From Mactromeris polynyma (lineage: Eukaryota; Mollusca; Bivalvia; Venerida; Mactridae): a DNA stretch of 64,000 nt. A model generated the notes under the pieces. The model saw nothing but the letters and a program-made list of their open reading frames with translations, ran no database searches and was not told where the DNA came from. Position 1 is the stretch's first letter; each line of letters opens with the position of its first letter. Shown piece by piece: positions 47,101 to 56,100 of the stretch. The translations under genes and the position numbers were made by a program. The DNA lies in NCBI GenBank assembly GCA_032209605.1, contig JASFXZ010000001.1:45202619-45266618 (forward strand). Direction: 5' to 3'.

Positions 47101-50100
47101 TTCATCACAAAGTGCACTTTTCCAGGATGGTTTGGGGGGGGGGAAATGACACTATTTTGGGGGAAATGGAGGCCTTTTGCTAGGGAAAACAGCCGAAATT
47201 CGGCAGTAAAATTGAATAAAAAAATCACTGGTATTAAACATGGCGTATAATGGACCTTTATTGTTATGTATGTCATTGTTAGTGGCTGTTTCCTTGATAC
47301 ATGTAATTAAATAACAAACTGGTTTAGATATCTAGGGAATATTTCTGTAACATTGATAATTGGTTTCTTTTGTAAATGGGTCGGAACACGATGAAATATT
47401 GATGAGGTTAGCATTTCTTGGTGTAACTGTTATATAAAAATATCATCAACTGTCAATTGTGTTATGTTCTATCAACCAGTTGTTGACAATATTTTGTCTA
47501 AATTAAGGGGTCATGGAAATAAGTGTGTTTCACATACTGTAGTGTGGAGAGGACAATTTATTTCATCAGGGGGTCCATTAGGGGCTGAATCTCAAGGGTC
47601 ATTTTGATTCTTTTTGTCCGCATTTTACCATTTTGTAGCCAAATTAGCTTTAACTTAGAGAAAAGTTTGACCCTTCAGCCAGAATCAAATCAAATGTAAC
47701 CCATGTTTATTACATGTATGAGTTATATTGATACATAATTACAAAGCCTCTCTGGTATGTTGGGTTAATAGAGCTCTCTGAAGGGTGTATGTTCAAGCCT
47801 TTGATGACACAGATTGATGTTGGGAAGTTGTTGGTTAGTCAACTTGAATTAAAACTGCAGAGAAATATCATGTATTAGAATGTTAATTGCTCTAAAGTTT
47901 AATTATTTGCAATTCATTGCATTGTGAAACTACAAAAATAAAGTGCACCAAAAAAACCATTTCACGAGATTTTGGTGAAAGTATTGATAATGATAGTTGC
48001 TTCCGGTTACACATGAGAACTCAATTAAAGGTTATAATTAAGCAGCATCATGGAGTTTATCTCCTGTATTAAGTATCATGCAAGGTAGTCAATCCAATGG
48101 TAGGACTCTATGTAATTATGCCCCCCTTCATAGAAGAGAGGGCATATTGGTTTAATTGCACATGTTGGTCGGTCAGTCGGTCGGTATGTTCGTCGGTATG
48201 TCCCTCTGTCGGTCGATCCGTAATCTTTTTGTTTCTGATCAATAACTCAAGAACCCCTTGACCTATCATCCTCAAACTTGATCCACACATTTATCTTGGG
48301 TAGCAGAGGAACCCTATTGATTTTGGTGTCAAAGGTCAAGGTCACAGGGGGGCATAATGTTTTACAAACATTTCTTGTTAAAATTTAAATTGCTTTGTCT
48401 TCATGCATTTTATTGGTTTATCAAGTTAACTTTTTCGAACTTTCAACCGAAGTGGTATGCATTGATATATTGTCCGTTACATAGCTACCATATGTCATGG
48501 TTAGAACACATTATACGGAATCCACAAAGATAATTCCCTATTTTTTCATGCCTTGCTAGAGCTGTCATTCATAGAAACCATATCGATTTATTATTGATAT
48601 TTTTCCATCGATCAAGTGTTGATACTTAGTTTAAAACATTGCTAGTTATGAATAATAAATAACTACATGCCTGAAAACGACAAGCAATGCACCCAAAACA
48701 AAAATGGAACCTGTGTGATCTCAAAAGGCTATATGTCTAAAAAATTCACCATACCAAATGTGTTCAAGGAAATATAACTAACTGAAGATTATTAATATTT
48801 TTCTTGTTTTGCAAAAGGCACACATACTTCATAGAAGTGAAGAAACAAAATGGTCCAAACAATACATGTGCATGTAAAATACTTAATCCCATTATAAACG
48901 CAACCAAACATTGTTCATATAGATAAAGTGACATTACAAAGGCAAAAAATGAAATGAAAAAAAATTTGTCTAGAGTTTAATAAAGTTTTGAACAAGAATT
49001 TACACAAAGATAATTGTGACACGCTTTTGACAGTTGGTACTACAAAATGACGCCTAGTTCAAATAGTTGCGTTTTTAATGTCGTCGAGTATAGAAGTGAA
49101 AATATATAAAATTTCATGAACTGTGTATTGATGTATCATCGATATGTCTCCTCCTATATATCATGTCATCGATATGTCTCCTCCGATATATCATGTCATC
49201 AATATGTCTCCTCTGATATATCATGTCATCAATATGTCTCCTCCGATATATCATGTCATCGATATGTCTCCTCCAATATATCATGTCATCGATATGTCTC
49301 CTCCGATATATCATGTCATCGATATGTCTCCTCCGATATATCATGTCATCGATATGTCTCCTCCGATATATCATGTCATCGATATGTCTCCTCCGATATA
49401 TCATGTCATCGATATGTCTCCTCCGATATATCATGTCATCGATATGTCTCCTCCGATATATCATGTCATCGATATGTCTCCTCCGATATATCATGTCATC
49501 GATATGTCTCCTCCGATATATCATGTCATCGATATGTCTCCTCCGATATATCATGTCATCGATATGTCTCCTCCGATATATCATGTCATCGATATGTCTC
49601 CTCCTATATATCATGTCATCGATATGTCTCCTCCGATATATCATGTCATCGATATGTCTCCTCCTATATATCATGTCATCGATATGTCTCCTCCGATATA
49701 TCATGTCATCGATATGTCTCCTCCGATATATCATGTCATCGATATGTCTCCTCCGATATATCATGTCATCGATATGTCTCCTCCGATATATCATGTCATC
49801 GATATGTCTCCTCCGATATATCATGTCATCGATATGTCTCCTCCGATATATCATGTCATCGATATGTCTCCTCCGATATATCATGTCATCAATATGTCTC
49901 CTCCGATATATCATGTCATCGATATGTCTCCTCCTATATATCATGTCATCGATATGTCTCCTCCGATATATCATGTCATCGATATGTCTCCTCCGATATA
50001 TCATGTCATCGATATGTCTCCTCCGATATATCATGTCATCGATATGTCTCCTCCGATATATCATGTCATCGATATGTCTCCTCCGATATATCATGTCATC

Positions 50101-53100
50101 GATATGCATTTTGAGGAAACAATGAAGCTCTATGCCTTGCTGATTTCTTTTAAAGAATTAAATGGGAAGCGGAGAATTGTGCTGTAATTCTCTAAAAATG
50201 AAAAAACATTTTTTCTGTTTTCCTGTCTGTGTATTTATGTTATCTTAGTTGCAGGGCAACAGGCAGGGCCTGTGAGCAGATAGCCTCGTCCCACACCCAG
50301 TGTTAGATAGCCTCGTCCCACACCCAGTGTTAGATAGCCTCGTCCCACACCCAGTGTTAGATAGCCTCGTCCCACACCCAGTGTTAGATAGCCTCGTCCC
50401 ACACCCAGTGTTAGATAGCCTCGTCCCACACCCAGTGTTAGAATAGCCTCGTCCCACACTCAGTGTTAGATAGCCTCGTCCCACACCCAGTGTTAGATAG
50501 CCTCGTCCCACACCCAGTGTTAGATCAAAATAACGTCAATCTAGCCATTACGTTGTTATTACCTTATGTTTAAGTTGCTTTTATTTATTATCATTGAATC
50601 AGTAGAATTCCAGCCCTTTGATGTTCATATATTAAGGCTATATGTAATAAAGTCATGTTTTAAGGAACTATTTCTATAAATATATAATAAGAGACAAAGA
50701 AACATCAATATTAATGGAAAAGTATGTTTAGTGATGTTCAGAAATTCATCGACATCTGTTATTGCTTTGAGCTCAACGTTTATCATCCTATCAAACACAC
50801 TAATTATATAACAATTAAGTCTCTGCAGTTGTTTATCTGTGTAAATAGTAAACTATTTCTACATACATGTATTTGTAACCGTTCTAGAAATATATTGGAC
50901 AGAAATGTGAAGAGAGTGAGATTGAAAATGTTCTCAAATTTCATATAACCTTTGACTGTGGTGTAGGTCAAACCTACTATCATTACCATCGACCCTGGTG
51001 TGTTTTAAAAGGGAACCTCTTTGTGACCTTGGTGTAGGTCAAACCTACTATCATTACCATCGACCCTGGTGTGTTTTAAAAGGGAACCTCTTTGTGACCT
51101 TGGTGTAGGTCAAACCTACTATCATTACCATCGACCCTGGTGTGTTATAAAAGGGTACGTCTTTGTGACCTTGGTGTAGGTCAAACCTACTATCATTACC
51201 ATTGACCCTGGTGTGTTATAAAAGGGTACGTCTTTGTGACCTTGGTGTAGGTCAAACCTACTATCATTACCATTGACCCTGGTGTGTTATAAAAGGGTAC
51301 CTCTTTGTGACCTTGGTGTAGGTCAAACCTACTATCATTACCATTGACCCTGGTGTGTTATAAAAGGGTACGTCTTTGTGACCTTTGTGAAGGTCAAACC
51401 TGTAACTATCATTACCATCAACCTTGGTGTGTTTTAAAAGGGAACCTCTTTGTGACCTTGATGTAGGTCAAACCTACTATCATTACCATCGACCCTGGTG
51501 TGTTTTAAAAGGGAACCTCTTTGTGACCTTGGTGTAGGTAAAAACTACTATCATTACCATCGACCCTGGTGTGTTATAAAGGAGAACGTCTTTGTGACCT
51601 TGGTGTAGGTCTTGAAAGCCTAATACCTGGGTTAAACTAGTTGAAATAAATCTTCCTTTATTGCAATAAGTTGTGTAATTATATATTAACCATGCTATAA
51701 AAAAACATGTGATAAACCTACTTTGTCTGTGTTAATATCTTCTACCAAGTTGTAAAATTGCCAAACTTTCTCACATTAAAGTGAAATCATGTTCATTTTT
51801 GTGTTCATATTTTCACAAACAATTCTATTTCATATACCCGGAAGTTAAAACATCAATAAACATGCATTTTCGAAGAAAACACTTATAATTTATTCCTTGT
51901 TTTTGTCGCTTTATCTTTTAAGAAAGTGTCCAATTTTTCACAAGTGGGTTTGTTTCTCCAGTTTTGTTCATGTGTGACATGATAAAATCACGATTTTTTG
52001 AGTCATGATACCTTGCCTTTGTTCATATTAAAGATATATGTTACAGCCAATTTATTGAACCAACACCCTTCAAATATTTTCGACGTTAGATGGGCCAGAT
52101 ACACGTGTAAATATCTAACTTAAAATGAAGGAAGTTGAATTGTTAAATGCCAAGTTATCTTATTGGCACACTTAAGGCCGACATTAGCAATATGTTTGTT
52201 TTCCCTCCCGCGACCCTAGCCCACCAGGGTAGGGTGTAGGGTATGTAGGTAGGGAAGATATTTTTTTTCATAATTTTTTTTTATAAGCTTAAATGTGTTC
52301 TGTAAAGATTTAACATCTTTTATTTAAATATCAAAGATCAAGACTGGAGAATATATAGGCAGTTTTTCATGTCTTTTGATTAGTGCTTGTATGCTTATAT
52401 TACTTCCTGGTACAATACACTCCTAAGTTTGTTCTAGTTTAAAGACTTCCGTCTTCCTAATTGATTAAAATTCTTAGCCTGTTTTAAATTATACCCAATT
52501 ACTGTCCTAAACTTTTGATAAGAGTTTCATAAATCCTTTTCATTCTTGTTATGTTAATATTTGTAATGTCTTGCTTCGATGCACATGCTTCAATAAAATA
52601 GAGAAGATTCTGTTGACTGGTATATTGAAAGGTATATTCAGACCCCCTTGTAAAACCTTTAAAAGCTATAGTTTAATTTTTGGAAAATCCAAATTGTTTC
52701 CTGAAAAACATATAAAATGTGTAATTTTCACTTCCAATATTTTTTTCACTCAGTTTTCTGTGGCGTCTGTTGTGAGCAATGAATATTACATTGATATTGT
52801 ACTATTCACTTGTGAAAATTGCAGCTTTATGATACTACTTGCATATATCATCTTGAGTAATTGTGATGACAGTCTCCAATTGCCAAGGCAGAGATTCCTG
52901 TCGTCCTTGTAGGGGCGACGTCTCGGCCACATTGATCCAAATCAGGCAGTCAGAATAAGCCTTTATTTTTTATAGAATCACCCTAAAGGCCTTTAGTTTG
53001 CTAAATTGCAACCTTTATGTAAAAAGCTTTATTTTCATTGAGGACTGTATATTAATGTTCAAAATCAATGAAGACTGACATTTGTATTGCATTAGATAAT

Positions 53101-56100
53101 TAAAGCAATAAACATGTAGGTGCTGTTGGATAATAATCTAGCAATATTGATTCAATTATACTCACCCCATGTTATGATATTGAACATTAATTGAATATGT
53201 ATTTTTATTGTTTTCTCAATTGTCTTAAATGTGTTACAAAAGTTGATAACAGCGAAGTGAACTAATATCTGTACTATATGTCGTACCTTTCCCATAGATG
53301 GTAGCCAAGGTGAAATGGCTTCAATGATATCAATGTTACACATACCATATACCATAATATGCCTTACAATTTGTATACTTTGTACGTATATATATATTTG
53401 TAGTGAGCTCCTAAAATAGTTTATTTTTGTCAATGTTCAGATTCAATGGGATGTTTTGTTTTCGGTAATGATGAAATACTTTTTATGTGTTTATTTATCT
53501 ATTGTTCATAATTTCTGTTTTTCAGGTTCACTGGTTTGAACAACAGAAGCTTTTGAAAAGACGTAAACGAGATTTCATCGAGGTGGAAGGGTTTGTCGCT
53601 GAGAACTCGGAGGATGAAAGCATCAACAGCAGACAGAGGAGGGAAATAAATCGTCAAGATCTACATTTCAATGATGAACTTTTCGATAAAATGTGGTACT
53701 ATGTAAGTATCCTGTATATACATAATTATGCTGGTTGAGTTCAGGCTAATAGTGTTTGAACATGTTTATTTGTTTGCGTATTTATAATGTTGTACAAAAA
53801 TATATTGACTACACAATACATGAAGCTATAATCTAAACATGACCACATTATGATTCATTTCATATTGAGCTTGCTTTTTTTTTTTGATCAACCATAAAAT
53901 CTATTACATTTGTTATGATTTGCCATTTCAAGTTTCTGTGTCATATGATTGGTTGGATTAATACCATAATTATATGATAAACTTTCCATAGTTTTCACCT
54001 TTCATGGTGATATATGACAGATTTTATGATTAAAGGAATATGTATAGGCCTAAAATGTCCTAAATTCACCTGGCTGTCGGATAAGGTCAGTGTGAAAATC
54101 CCACTCACACTTTTTACTTTCCAGTAACATCATGCCTGAAAGATTTATGGGTCTGTTCATTGCACAGTCATTTCAAACTTGAATGTTCTAATTAAAAGTG
54201 ATTCAAATGAACTGCCTACTTAGTTGACAGTTATATGATTGTAAGGCCTTGATGCTTAGTTGACAGTTATATGATTGTAAGGCCTTGATGCTTAGTTGAC
54301 AGTTATATGATTGTAAGGCCTTGATGCTTAGTTGACAGTTATATGATTGTAAGGCCTTGATGCTTAGTTGACAGTTATATGATTGTAAGGCCTTGATGCT
54401 TAGTTGACAGTTATATGATTGTAAGGCCTTGATGCTTAGTTGACAGTTATATGATTGTAAGGCCTTGATGCTTAGTTGACAGTTATATGATTGTAAGGCC
54501 TTGATGCTTAGTTGACAGTTATATGATTGTAAGGCCTTGATGCTTAGTTGACAGGTATATGATTGTAAGGCCTTGATGCTTAGTTGACAGTTATATGATT
54601 GTAAGGCATTGATGCAGTTCCAACTTGCCCTTAGTTATAATGTTTATTAGTACACTAATTGTTTGATCATTGTACAAGGGATGATCACTAAGTTCAGTGA
54701 CTTTTGTAATGGGACTTTGTCATTTAAACAGAAAGGGTCATGAAGTAACTTTCCCAGCTATCGGGTGGGGGGGCCCATCTAGCATATATAATTGTAGTCT
54801 ACGTAATATAGTATGTAGTATAAAGACATAACTTAAGAAGTGAATACGTATGAAATCATGACATAATATCAATAATAATTCTTTATTTAAAGATGGACGC
54901 TCGATTAGCCTATAAGGATGATCTCACTTGAGGCCATCTATCTAACAACATAATCATCAATAACAAGTATTTAATTATTCATGCATACAATGCTAATTAA
55001 AACATCATGCAAGTATGTAAATTGTGTTTTAGTAAACGATACTTGATATATTGATTTATTATGAATATTTCACATCCTATGTATTCATATCATGAATGAC
55101 CAGTTTGCAGAATCAATAAAAGCTCTACTTTTTATGTGGTAATCATCTTTGAAGTGAAAGTTCACTTTTCTGAGCCTGATTTCATAAACTTTCAATTTGG
55201 AGACATTTCTGCTGTCAAATATTCCATTTAATTGTGTAAAATAAATTAGTCTTGAAATAGTCTTGACATAATATGGCGGTGCTGGAATATGTGAATCTAA
55301 TTTACATACCAGCTCTTTGATTATCTAATTAAGTTATAATTTTATTACTCAGAAATTTAAATTCTTGTAAAGGTGAGTTTAGGGTAGGTCTCGTATTATA
55401 AGACCCACGTATAAAAAAAATTAACTAGCGTTAACTAATAAAATGCGATTAAAAATTCCCACTCAAACCCCTAAAAATGTTTTTGAGCAGGGGCCATTTA
55501 TGCAAAACAAACATTTTTTATCATGGCCTAATAGTGAATTTGAATTTATATTTCTGCCTTTGTACAAATGTCTGTTATATAATATGGTAATCCTGGTATG
55601 ATGTCAAATATTATCTGCAGAAAATCAAATCCTTTATTACATCAGCTGGAGACAATTGTTCGACTGAGACAGAAACCCTTCCATGTATGTGACATCAATT
55701 GTTTATGACTTCCAATACGTTTATGGCTTCTTGATTTCCATGGTGTGACATCAAGGACTGAAGGAAATTCAGCCATTTTTGGGGCCCATTTGTGGGTACT
55801 ATTCTCCAACTTGAATATGTTTTTTTGGGGGGCCTCTTGCGGGTACCATTCCCCAACTTGAATATGTTTTTGGGGGCCATTTGTGGGTACCATTCCCCAA
55901 CTTTAATATGTTTTTGGGGGCCATTTGCGGGTACCATTCCCCAACTTGAATATGTTTTTGGGGGCCATTTGTGGGTACTATTCCCCAACTTAAATATGTT
56001 TTTGGGGGCCATTTGTGGGTACCATTCCCCAACTTAAATATGTTTTTGGGGGCCATTTGTGGGTACCATTCCCCAACTTAAATATGTTTTTGGGGGCCAT

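Noticed and set aside
46952..47276. Overlapping 65- to 100-codon frames on both strands
   Set aside because: Low-complexity intronic sequence; no family resemblance.
49114..50187. Regular 30-bp repeats suggestive of a CRISPR array
   Set aside because: Units are head to tail without unique spacers, in an animal intron.
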